Assembly (NCBI GenBank): GCA_024405065.1
Contig: JAKSPF010000043.1
Span: 1 to 9,232 of the forward strand
Length of the DNA: 9,232 bases
Origin: Sphaerochaetaceae bacterium
Lineage (GTDB): Bacteria > Spirochaetota > Spirochaetia > Sphaerochaetales > Sphaerochaetaceae
Direction of reading: 5' to 3'
Shown one piece after another: positions 1-7,205 of the stretch. The notes under the pieces were generated by a model. It did not search any database, had not been told where the DNA came from, and saw nothing but the letters and a program-made list of their open reading frames with translations. Within the stretch, counting starts at the first letter, position 1, and every line of letters begins with the position of its first letter. The position numbers and the translations under genes were made by a program.

Positions 1-1308
1 CTCTTGGTGAGTTTCTTTCTCATAATAATCTTCACTCGCCGTTTCAGAAACTTCCGGCTGAGCTTCTTCACTGTCTGTGAAGTCGGTTACAGGGTCGGAA
101 GTATTCTCCTCCGGCGCAACGTCCGGAACATCCGCAAGCGCAGGATTACAAGGGGTTATTTTACCGTTTATCAAATCATTTTTGAGACGCGCAATCTGTT
201 CAATCACAGTTGAATTTGACGCAACGTATCTGAGTCGTGAAAGTCTGGAAACCGCAAGCTCAAGTTCAAAATGCGGATTAACCGAGTAGCGGATGTTCCG
301 GTACAACTCAACAAACATTTCCAGTGCGGCCTCAAGTTGTTCTTCATTGTAGGCTTTGAGCACTTCTTCAGGAAAATCGGAAATTTGATGTCCCAGCACA
401 TTTTCACTGCGAATACCCTGTTTTATCAGAAGAACGGATCTCACGTAATCAGTAAAATCTCTGATTATGCGTTCGGTTGAAACCCCTCTTGCAAGCAACT
501 GCTGAACACCGTCAATGGCACCTGCAGGATTTTTCTGCAGAACATCGGAAAAAATTCCGTTTATCCTGTCAGTGCCCACACGCCCGAGTTTTTCACGTAT
601 TTTATCAAGAGTGATGTCACCGTTTGAAAAAGAAACAACCTGATCAAACAGAGTATATGCATCTCTCATTGAACCGGTTGACTCTTTTGCAATCCAGAAA
701 AGTGCCTCATCTTCTGCCTGAACACCGAGTTCTTTTGCTGCTTCACGGAGTAGCTTTTTTATGGTCTCAAGCGGAATAAGTTGAAAATTAAACTGCTGAC
801 ACCTGCTTCTGATTGTCGCCGGAACCTTCTGCGTCTCCGTTGTGGCAAAGATGAAAACCACATATTCCGGCGGTTCTTCTATGGTTTTCAGAAGCGCATT
901 GAATGCACTCTGACTCAGCATATGCACTTCATCAATTATGTAAATTTTGTATTTGGAAGACACGGGAGGGAACATCACCTCTTCCTTTATCTCCCTCACA
1001 TCATTCACACCCGTATTGCTTGCACCGTCAATTTCAATCACGTCAAGACTGTTTCCTCCGGCAATACCGCGGCAGTTGTCACATTCACCGCACGGATGTG
1101 CCGTAGGACCGTGTTCACAGTTCAAAGCCTTTGCCAAAAGCCTCGCACTTGTGGTTTTACCCACTCCTCTCGGTCCGCTGAAAAGATAAGCGTGAGCTAT
1201 TCTTCCCTGTTCTATTGAGTTCCTCAGAGTTGATACAACAAAATCCTGTCCTGCAAGACTGTCAAACTGCTGAGGTCTTCTTCTGGTTGCGGTAACTTCA
1301 AAACCCAT
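1..1308 (-). CDS. dnaX: DNA polymerase III subunit gamma/tau (clamp loader ATPase), 3'-truncated by window edge
   Basis: This is the ATPase subunit of the replicative clamp loader, which opens the beta sliding clamp and places it on primed DNA. The frame is open from an ATG at 1308 to the left edge (436 codons, no stop), so the C-terminus is missing. Visible motifs are the Walker A loop GPRGVGKT at residues 45-52, the four zinc-binding cysteines C64, C73, C76 and C79, the Walker B motif DEVH at 126-129, and the sensor/arginine-finger motif SRC at 168-170. These positions are, as I recall them, the same as in E. coli DnaX. After about residue 365 the sequence passes into an acidic, Ser/Thr/Pro-rich linker, which in the family joins the clamp-loader core to the tau-specific domains. 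The start follows an AGGTGA ribosome-binding site, which overlaps the stop of the upstream J-domain gene by one base; the two genes are 8 nt apart and probably translationally coupled. No A-rich slippery heptamer for a tau/gamma frameshift is visible in the part present. Confidence 0.97.
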   Translation of the reverse strand, partial: MGFEVTATRRRPQQFDSLAGQDFVVSTLRNSIEQGRIAHAYLFSGPRGVGKTTSARLLAKALNCEHGPTAHPCGECDNCRGIAGGNSLDVIEIDGASNTGVNDVREIKEEVMFPPVSSKYKIYIIDEVHMLSQSAFNALLKTIEEPPEYVVFIFATTETQKVPATIRSRCQQFNFQLIPLETIKKLLREAAKELGVQAEDEALFWIAKESTGSMRDAYTLFDQVVSFSNGDITLDKIREKLGRVGTDRINGIFSDVLQKNPAGAIDGVQQLLARGVSTERIIRDFTDYVRSVLLIKQGIRSENVLGHQISDFPEEVLKAYNEEQLEAALEMFVELYRNIRYSVNPHFELELAVSRLSRLRYVASNSTVIEQIARLKNDLINGKITPCNPALADVPDVAPEENTSDPVTDFTDSEEAQPEVSETASEDYYEKETHQE

Positions 1309-1316
1309 GTGTTCAC

Positions 1317-1748
1317 CTACTTTATTCCACGTTCCCTGCATATCCGCTCATATGCTTCCTGAACGTCTCTGAAGCGTTTTACAGCTTCCTCTTTAGCCTT
1401 TCCTTCAATTCCGCGTGAAGCCAGAGAATCGGGATGGTTCTCAAGAATAAGCTTTCTATACCTTTTCTTAATATCTGCTTCCGTTGAAGTACTCGGAATA
1501 CCTAAAACCGAATACGGATCTGCGACTGAACTGTTTTGCCTTGTCCCGTAGGACTGTTGCCCTTGACTGCCGGAATCAAACCTATAATAGTAATAACGTC
1601 TCTGATTGCTGTTCCGGTACTGTTCATCATCGTTTCCGTTGTAACGGGAACCGAACAAAGCCCTGAACACCCTTCCTGCCAGAAAAAGCATTATGAGAAT
1701 AATCAGAAATCCGCCGCCACCGCCGCCTATCGGGAAAAAAAAGAACAT
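1317..1748 (-). CDS. Small membrane-anchored J-domain (DnaJ/DjlA-like) protein
   Basis: A 143-residue J-domain co-chaperone, which in this family stimulates the ATPase of an Hsp70 (DnaK) partner. The N-terminus is MFFFF, then a six-glycine run at residues 8-13, then a single hydrophobic segment at about 14-31 that should anchor it in the inner membrane. Residues 35-75 are a polar Tyr/Gln/Ser/Asn-rich linker. The J domain fills the C-terminal half (about 77-143), with DPYSVLGI opening helix I, the basic helix II, the essential HPD at 105-107, and a final AYERICRERG helix. The C-terminal J domain and the HPD-x-LASRGI style resemble the J domain of DjlA/TerB proteins, but no TerB domain is present. 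With a positive tail following the membrane segment, the J domain probably faces the cytoplasm. The ATG directly abuts the upstream TAA stop in the same frame, so no longer protein is possible. No strong Shine-Dalgarno site is seen, so coupling to the gene upstream is likely. The specific client is unknown. Confidence 0.9.
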   Translation of the reverse strand: MFFFFPIGGGGGGFLIILIMLFLAGRVFRALFGSRYNGNDDEQYRNSNQRRYYYYRFDSGSQGQQSYGTRQNSSVADPYSVLGIPSTSTEADIKKRYRKLILENHPDSLASRGIEGKAKEEAVKRFRDVQEAYERICRERGIK

Positions 1749-3173
1749 TTACAGTTTATCTATAAGCATTGAACACTTTCCGCTCGGTATCGGAAGAGTC
1801 TTCTTCTTGTTTTCATCTATGATTTCAATGGTGAAATAATAGAGCTTCTCACTTTCAAGTCTTATTTCCCAGCCTCTTGTGTTTTTGTTACTCAGAATAG
1901 TTATCAGATTACGTTTAAGTGAAAGTTTCTCTATGCCCATCATTTCAAGGCTCGGAACTTTCCAGTCAACAGTCTTTCTCGGAAGAGATATATCAAGCCC
2001 GATTATGTTTTCAATCATCAGTGTAATTGTTACAAGACATACCTGAGGTAAAAACTTTTTTGCAGGGAAATTTTCCATACCGCCTGAAGACGGTACCCCC
2101 TCCTTTGTAGGAAGGTATGCTTCCCAGACTTCACCGATCTTGTCTTCATCAGGGTTGAGAGTATCAAGAATGAAATAGAGATGTCTGATTGCACATTCTC
2201 TTGCATAAACAAACTCACCGTACTTCTCAAGACCCTTCACCACAGCATAGGTATTTAAGGGAATAACTGCACCGCAGTAACCTTCAACATCTTCCCTGAA
2301 ACACGGGCTGTCCATACTGACACTCGGAAACGGGTTGTCCGAACCGAACAGCTTCTCATCTTTGAGACCTGCAATCATGTATGCAGCTTTTTCATCATTG
2401 GGAATCTCCGCAAGCATTGTCCAGTAGGAAGAAAGAAGCTTAAGCGGAAGCCTGTGTCCGTCACTGTCAAGATCAAGGTAATGTTTTGCGTCTGAATCCC
2501 ACATCAGGTTGTTGATTCTTGTCTTGAGAGAAAAGAATATCCTGCTGTTTCTGAATGCCATTTCCTTGTCATTGAGAATTGTACCGATGTTTGACAGGTA
2601 AAGGGCATTGAGAGCAACAACAGCATTGAAATCCACCGGATAGACCGTCTTCTCTCTGGGAATATTTCCCGACATACAGGCGGCAACCGGAACTGCAAAC
2701 AATCCGTTTTCCTGCATGAAATTTTCCTTGAGCCATTCCATGTGTTTCTCAAGGTAAGGAACAACCTCTTTCAGACGCTTTTTGTTTCCGATTTTATGAA
2801 AGAAGTAGTATTCAACGTAGGCAAGCAACGGAAGGACAACACCCTGCGGATTTTCTTTTGTCAGAACAGGCTTTCCGTCCTCCACACTGTAATCACACCT
2901 GATTGCTCCGTCTTCCTCCTGCTTGGAATAGAAGAAATCAAGCATCTCAAACGGTGAATAAGTCTGATTGCTGTAATTGAGAAACAAAGAGGACATACAA
3001 CAGTTGAAGAGATTAAATGTTTTCTGGTTTACGTAAGAAACGTACGAACCGGTAAAACCGTTCTCCGCAGTTCCCTGTTTCCACGCCTCATCAATCCACA
3101 CCCATGATCTGTCATAAAGATCCACAAAATCCTGATCATAAAAATGGATTGACGGTATTGTTTCCCGGTTCAA
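1749..3173 (-). CDS. Six-hairpin glycosidase-like protein (mannosylglycerate hydrolase / GH63-related), probably active-site degenerate
   Basis: A 474-residue protein with the pattern of (alpha/alpha)6-barrel glycosidases of the MGH1/GH63/GH37-related group, followed by a beta-rich C-terminal region (about 395-474). No signal peptide or membrane segment is seen, so it is probably cytoplasmic. Family-like blocks, in order from the TTG start: NYSNQTYSPFEMLDFFYSKQ (about 66-85), PQGVVLP (109-115), PVDFNAVVALNALYL (179-193), MWDSDAKHYLDLDSDG (224-239), a YWTMLAE stretch (250-256), VIPLNTYAVVKGLEKYG (303-319) and VWEAYLP (349-355). I place the start at TTG 3173 because AGAGGTGA lies 5 nt ahead of it; an in-frame GTG at 3182 would add three residues but lies inside that same ribosome-binding site. 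Expected catalytic Asp and WD residues appear substituted (see findings), while the Glu of the WE-x-Y motif is kept, E351. The substrate cannot be told from sequence. The gene lies in the same run as the J-domain gene and dnaX. Confidence 0.82.
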   Translation of the reverse strand: MNRETIPSIHFYDQDFVDLYDRSWVWIDEAWKQGTAENGFTGSYVSYVNQKTFNLFNCCMSSLFLNYSNQTYSPFEMLDFFYSKQEEDGAIRCDYSVEDGKPVLTKENPQGVVLPLLAYVEYYFFHKIGNKKRLKEVVPYLEKHMEWLKENFMQENGLFAVPVAACMSGNIPREKTVYPVDFNAVVALNALYLSNIGTILNDKEMAFRNSRIFFSLKTRINNLMWDSDAKHYLDLDSDGHRLPLKLLSSYWTMLAEIPNDEKAAYMIAGLKDEKLFGSDNPFPSVSMDSPCFREDVEGYCGAVIPLNTYAVVKGLEKYGEFVYARECAIRHLYFILDTLNPDEDKIGEVWEAYLPTKEGVPSSGGMENFPAKKFLPQVCLVTITLMIENIIGLDISLPRKTVDWKVPSLEMMGIEKLSLKRNLITILSNKNTRGWEIRLESEKLYYFTIEIIDENKKKTLPIPSGKCSMLIDKL

Positions 3174-3182
3174 TTTTATCAC
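3168..3182 (-). promoter_or_regulatory. Start-deciding ribosome-binding site of the glycosidase-like gene
   Basis: Reading the minus strand, AGAGGTGA is followed by TAAAA and then TTG. The GTG inside the AGAGGTGA is itself an in-frame possible start (3182), but it has no ribosome-binding site of its own at a workable distance. TTG at 3173 has ideal spacing. I therefore prefer TTG; a purely longest-frame call would choose GTG. Confidence 0.6.
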
Positions 3183-3263
3183 CTCTTAATCGCTTTCCGA
3201 TATAACGCCAAAACAGACGTAGGATATACTATATCACAAAAAACATCACCTGAACGAATTTTT
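3183..3263 (-). promoter_or_regulatory. Intergenic gap between pepD and the glycosidase-like gene, with a 13-bp palindrome and possible promoter
   Basis: The gap between the pepD stop and the glycosidase-like gene is AT-rich. On the minus strand it contains GATATAGTATATC (3223-3235), a perfect palindrome around a single central base, which also supplies TATAGT or GTATAT as possible -10 elements. No convincing -35 at 16-18 bp is seen. T-runs follow the pepD stop but there is no GC-rich stem before them, so I do not call an intrinsic terminator; partial read-through from pepD is possible. Confidence 0.3.
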
Positions 3264-4718
3264 TTATTCTTTTTTTGCAAGCTGTTCAAGCAGAGTACAA
3301 AGAAACCCGTATATCCTCTCAACAGAAGTTGTATTCACCCTCTCGTTAACCGAATGTACATTCTGAAGATCGGGACCTATTGAAATACTGTCCATTCCCT
3401 CTATCCTGCTGTTGATTACGCCGCATTCAAGACCTGCATGTATTGCAGTAACAGCAGGCTCTTTACCAAAACGGTCTTTCCATGTCTGTACGCAAAAACG
3501 TGCAAGTTCTGAATCAGAATCCGGTGCCCATGACGGGAAATCACTGTATTCGGACGTTTCAAACCCAAAAGCGGAAAGTATTGTTTCTTCTTTACAGCAA
3601 AGCATCTTTTTTGCACTTTCGTGAAAACTTCTGACAAAAAGTTCTGTACGGAAAAAACCGTTTTTCAGTGATGCAGTTGCAAGATTAACGGAAGTTTCAA
3701 CTATTCCGTCAAGAACACAGCTCATACTGTAAACCCCGTGATAAAGCGAAAAAAGAGCATTCACCAGTCTTCCGGAATCCTCAGGATTTACCGCATACTC
3801 AGGTCTGATCAGTTCCGGATTGCAGTGTGAGCAGTGATGTTCAACTGTAAAATCCGGTTCCTGCACGGCATATTCCTTTTTCAGATTTTCACCCTCTGCA
3901 AGAATCCCGTGCATTATTTTCTTCTTCACATCAGACAGTATGCAGATTACACATGAGGCAGAGGAAGGAATCACATTTGACCTTGTACCGCCGTCAAAGG
4001 ATGCGAGTCTGAAACCGAAACCGGCCTTTTTTACGGAAATAAGCATTCTTGCAAGTGCATTTATGGCATTCATCCTCTGTCTGTGTATTTCGCTGCCGCT
4101 GTGTCCGCCTTTAAGTCCTGAAATCTTTATTTCAACCGGTTCCCAACTTTCAGGAACTTTTTCAAGAACTGTTCTTGTCCCTCCGCAGATTTTCAGTCCA
4201 CCGGCACAACCGGTATAGATTATTCCGTCTTCCTCACTGTCCAGATTTATCATACGACGACTTTTTATGTCCGCAACTTCCAGATTGAATGCACCGGTCA
4301 TATCCGTTTCTTCAGAACAGGTAAATATTGCTTCAAGGGGTCCGTGTTTCACGTTTTTATCCGTAAACAGCGCCATTGCCATTGCAATGGCAATTCCGTT
4401 ATCGGCACCGAGACTTGTGTCCTTTGCAGTAATCCATTCACCGTCAGTACAGATTTCAATCGGATCTTTTGAAAAATCATGAGTACTGTCATCGGTCTTT
4501 ACGCAAACCATGTCCATGTGTCCCTGCAGTGCAACATACGGTACATTTTCATAACCGGCGGAAGCCGGACAACGTACAATCACATTTCCGGCTCGGTCTG
4601 AAAATGCTTCCATTCCGTTTTTCCCGGCCCATGAAAGAATATAATGCCTGATTCCGTCCTCGTTTCCGGATTCTCTGGGAATTTCGCATATTTGTTTGAA
4701 ATAATCCATTGTGTTCAT
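3264..4718 (-). CDS. pepD: Aminoacyl-histidine dipeptidase (cytosol non-specific dipeptidase), peptidase family M20
   Basis: A dizinc exopeptidase that splits Xaa-His and many other dipeptides in the cytoplasm, the last step in use of imported or recycled peptides. At 484 residues it has the usual PepD length. The di-metal centre is visible: H67 and D69 in GHMDMV, the bridging D106 in LGADNG, the catalytic and metal-binding E136-E137 in SEET, D160 in NLDSEE, and H455 in NVHSVNE. The lid domain carries GLKGGHSG (201-208, H206), and HAGLECG lies at 427-433. These match the M20C pattern closely, so an active enzyme is expected. A small His/Cys cluster, HHCSHC at 294-299, is not part of the known metal site as far as I recall. 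The ATG at 4718 follows AGGAG by 6 nt; a second ATG at codon 4 is less well placed. It is the first gene of the leftward group and is divergent from the MATE gene. Confidence 0.95.
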   Translation of the reverse strand: MNTMDYFKQICEIPRESGNEDGIRHYILSWAGKNGMEAFSDRAGNVIVRCPASAGYENVPYVALQGHMDMVCVKTDDSTHDFSKDPIEICTDGEWITAKDTSLGADNGIAIAMAMALFTDKNVKHGPLEAIFTCSEETDMTGAFNLEVADIKSRRMINLDSEEDGIIYTGCAGGLKICGGTRTVLEKVPESWEPVEIKISGLKGGHSGSEIHRQRMNAINALARMLISVKKAGFGFRLASFDGGTRSNVIPSSASCVICILSDVKKKIMHGILAEGENLKKEYAVQEPDFTVEHHCSHCNPELIRPEYAVNPEDSGRLVNALFSLYHGVYSMSCVLDGIVETSVNLATASLKNGFFRTELFVRSFHESAKKMLCCKEETILSAFGFETSEYSDFPSWAPDSDSELARFCVQTWKDRFGKEPAVTAIHAGLECGVINSRIEGMDSISIGPDLQNVHSVNERVNTTSVERIYGFLCTLLEQLAKKE

Positions 4719-4871
4719 ACCGTTCTCCTATAGGTTATTTTTACCTTTAATTAAGATTTCTGAAAGTTCTTTAGCTATAAAAATTACTTATAACTATATA
4801 CAAAACATTGATTTGCGTCAGCAGTTTTTCAACATTAAGATTGTCAATTATCCCAAGCGGAGAAAAGAAAA
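4719..4871. promoter_or_regulatory. Divergent promoter region between pepD and the MATE-LysR pair
   Basis: This 153-bp AT-rich region must hold starts for transcription in both directions. Rightward, the best candidate is TTGCGT (4813-4818), 17 bp, then TAAGAT (4836-4841), which would give a short leader with GGAG at 4859-4862, 9 nt before the MATE ATG. Leftward, several TATA-like hexamers occur (for example 4774-4779 and 4794-4799) but none has a clear -35. A dyad ATAA-N7-TTAT lies at 4777-4791 and fits the loose T-N11-A shape of LysR-type binding sites. In AT-rich DNA such a match can arise by chance, so the operator is only a suggestion. Confidence 0.4.
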
Positions 4872-6305
4872 ATGAACTCTGAAAAAAACATATTTGAACA
4901 ATCGTCAATCTCCGGAGCCCTGATGCAGTTGGCTTTGCCGACAATACTCGGACAGATTGTGATTGTTTTCTACAATATGGCAGATACTTTTTTCATCGGA
5001 AGGACAAACAACAATGTAATGATTACCGCAGTAACGCTGTGTATGCCCGCATTCATGTTTTTAAGTGCCATAGCAAATCTTTTCGGAGTCGGCGGTTCAA
5101 GCGTAATTTCACGTGCACTGGGCAAGGCAAATACGGACAGAGCTTCATGGACTTGTGCATTTTCTTTTTGGGGGTGTGTTCTTCTGACCCTTGTATATTC
5201 ACTCGGAGTATTTGTTTTCATTGATCCTTTCATCAATTTTCTCGGAGGTTCAAATCCTGAAGTTCACATCCTTGCCTCACAGTACCTGATATGGACAGTT
5301 GTGATAGGCGGACTTGCCACATCAATGAACGCTCTTTTGGCACATTTGGTAAGATCGGAAGGCAGAGCACATCAGGCAAGTGTGGGAGTAATTCTCGGAG
5401 GATGTCTAAACATAATTCTGGATCCCCTTTTCATGTTTATAATTCTTCCGGAAGGACAGGAGGTTGCGGGTGCTGCTGTTGCAACAACGATTTCAAATGC
5501 AGCCTCATTCCTGTATTTTATAATTGTAATTTGTAATGGTAAAACAAAAAACAGTATCATTTCCGTAAAACTCACAAAACACTCGTTTGAATGGGAAATT
5601 CCGCAGAAGGTTCTTTCAGCGGGAATCCCCGCCTGTACAATGACTCTTGCGGAAAACATCTCCTACTCCATTTTGGATAACCTTCTCTCCGCTTACGGAA
5701 CTGCAGTACAGGCAGGAATAGGAATTGCTAAGAAAATAAATATGCTTACTCACTCGGCAGTAAGAGGTCTTACGCAGGGTGCTTTACCGCTGTTGGGTTA
5801 CAGTTATTCAGCGGGAATGCGGAAAAGAACCGAAAAAATTGCACAGATAACTGCAAATTATGCTGTTGCCATAGGATTTCTCTGCATGGCAGGAATGTTC
5901 ATTTTCTCGGCAGACCTTGTGAGTCTGTTCATAAGCAGAGAAAATCCTGCTCTTGCTTACGGAAGTGTATTTCTGCGAATTCTTTGCATAGGTGCTCCGT
6001 TTTCAGCCTTAGCCTATTCTTTTATTTCTTTTTTTCAGGCAGTCGGACACGGAGGCACATCTTTTGTTCTTGCCCTGATGCGCAAAGGTATGCTTGATAT
6101 CCCTCTTATGTTTGTCATGAGATATTTTCTTGCAGAAAAGGGTATTGTTGCCGCAACTCCGATTGTTGATGCAATCTGTTGCCTTTCATCTCTTGTTATG
6201 TTCCTTTCCTTCAAAGCCAAACATGTAAAAAAGGACAAACAAAGAAAGATTGACAATAAAGAAACGGGAAAGGATGAAGTAAGGGAAGGGGAAGTGAATG
6301 TATGA
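4872..6305 (+). CDS. MATE-family multidrug/toxin efflux pump (MepA/NorM-like)
   Basis: A 477-residue integral membrane antiporter, which in this family uses a Na+ or H+ gradient to expel cationic drugs or metabolites. Hydrophobic segments cover nearly all of residues 15-447 in two similar halves, consistent with twelve helices. Family-like blocks include LPTILGQIVIVFYNMADTFF (22-41) in the first helix, GGSSVISRALGK (74-85), LVRSEGR (159-165), NIILDPLFMF (180-189), and in the second half FFQAVGHGG (387-395) and RKGMLDIPLMF (404-414). After the last helix comes a highly charged cytoplasmic tail of about 28 residues (450-477), rich in Lys, Glu and Asp. The ATG is preceded by GGAG with 9 nt spacing. 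Its stop overlaps the start of the LysR-type regulator gene, which suggests that the pump and its controller are made together. The substrate cannot be told from the sequence; the match to MATE is strong, the subfamily less so. Confidence 0.93.
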   Translation: MNSEKNIFEQSSISGALMQLALPTILGQIVIVFYNMADTFFIGRTNNNVMITAVTLCMPAFMFLSAIANLFGVGGSSVISRALGKANTDRASWTCAFSFWGCVLLTLVYSLGVFVFIDPFINFLGGSNPEVHILASQYLIWTVVIGGLATSMNALLAHLVRSEGRAHQASVGVILGGCLNIILDPLFMFIILPEGQEVAGAAVATTISNAASFLYFIIVICNGKTKNSIISVKLTKHSFEWEIPQKVLSAGIPACTMTLAENISYSILDNLLSAYGTAVQAGIGIAKKINMLTHSAVRGLTQGALPLLGYSYSAGMRKRTEKIAQITANYAVAIGFLCMAGMFIFSADLVSLFISRENPALAYGSVFLRILCIGAPFSALAYSFISFFQAVGHGGTSFVLALMRKGMLDIPLMFVMRYFLAEKGIVAATPIVDAICCLSSLVMFLSFKAKHVKKDKQRKIDNKETGKDEVREGEVNV

Positions 6306-7195
6306 TGTATAGAGTGGATCCTAAGGCGGTTTCCCTTGTGAAAATAGCAGAACTCGGAAGTTTCACAAAAGCAGCAGAAGAACTCTGCATAACTCAGCCT
6401 GCAATCAGCCAACATATAAAACTGCTTGAGGAAGAATTCGGTGTAAAACTGTTTGAGAGACTTCACAACGAGGTACAGCTTACCCCCGCGGGAAAAATTG
6501 CCGTAAAGTATATCAGCAAGATGATTTCAATATCCAACAATATGGAAAAAAGAATAAAAGATCAGGAATCCAACATAACATCAATAACAGTGGGAATCAC
6601 CCATACCGTTGAAAGTACCTCAATTGTAGAGGCCCTTGCAAACTATGCAAAATCTCACGAAGGTCTGACTTTCAAAATTATTTCAAACTCCTCCGACATA
6701 CTCTACCGTATGCTGAAAAATGATGAGCTGGATTTCCTGATTGTTGAGGGAAAATCCGACAGTAACGAGTTTAAATACTCTATGCTCGGCACCGACTGTC
6801 TTGTGCTGATTACCTCTCCGGATCATCCGCTTGCCTCAAATACAACTGTGACAATCAACGAGCTTAAAAACGAATCTCTGATTTTAAGATTGCCGAACTC
6901 AAATACACGCAATATGTTTCAGAATGCACTCAGAAAACAAAACGTGGTAATAGAAGAATTCAACACAATCCTTGAAATTGACAACATTGCAACAATAAAA
7001 GACTTGGTCAGGCGGGACATCGGTGTTTCGGTTCTTTCAAAAAGTGCCTGTCTTGATGAAATAAAAAAAGGGAAACTTGCGGTTCTTACAATAGAGAATC
7101 TCAGTATGGTAAGAGAAATAAATATTGTTTATTCCGACAAATTTGAGTATCCGGAAATAATCAAGGGTGTCACTCAGCGTTTCAACGGAATGTAA
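6302..7195 (+). CDS. LysR-type transcriptional regulator
   Basis: A 297-residue DNA-binding regulator of usual LysR length. The N-terminal winged helix-turn-helix spans about residues 8-66, with the classic AELGSFTKAAEELCITQPAISQHIKLLE pattern (given here by position, 16-43) and LTPAGK at 60-65, followed by the linker helix. The rest (about 93-297) is the two-lobed periplasmic-binding-protein-like effector domain, with GITHTVESTSIVEAL opening the first lobe and GVSVLSKSA (241-249) in the second. The start ATGATG overlaps the MATE stop as ATGA; either of two consecutive ATG codons (6302 or 6305) could be used, and a purine-rich GGAAGGGGAA stretch lies just upstream. It most likely controls the MATE gene and possibly its own synthesis or divergent pepD. 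Unlike most LysR regulators it is not divergent from its probable target but downstream of it in the same operon. The effector is unknown. Confidence 0.94.
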   Translation: MMYRVDPKAVSLVKIAELGSFTKAAEELCITQPAISQHIKLLEEEFGVKLFERLHNEVQLTPAGKIAVKYISKMISISNNMEKRIKDQESNITSITVGITHTVESTSIVEALANYAKSHEGLTFKIISNSSDILYRMLKNDELDFLIVEGKSDSNEFKYSMLGTDCLVLITSPDHPLASNTTVTINELKNESLILRLPNSNTRNMFQNALRKQNVVIEEFNTILEIDNIATIKDLVRRDIGVSVLSKSACLDEIKKGKLAVLTIENLSMVREINIVYSDKFEYPEIIKGVTQRFNGM

Positions 7196-7205
7196 TTGGC
7201 TCTAA

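Noticed and set aside
781..1218. A 145-codon open frame on the plus strand opposite dnaX
   Set aside because: It lies wholly within the strongly supported dnaX coding region, and the product shows no recognisable domain.
3236..3263. Terminator after pepD, suggested by T-runs
   Set aside because: The only stem before the T-run is four A/T-rich pairs, and the polarity does not suit a GC-rich stem followed by U's on the minus strand.
6035..6466. A 143-codon open frame on the minus strand across the MATE-LysR junction
   Set aside because: It is antisense to two well-supported genes, and the product is low-complexity Ser/Phe/Cys-rich sequence.
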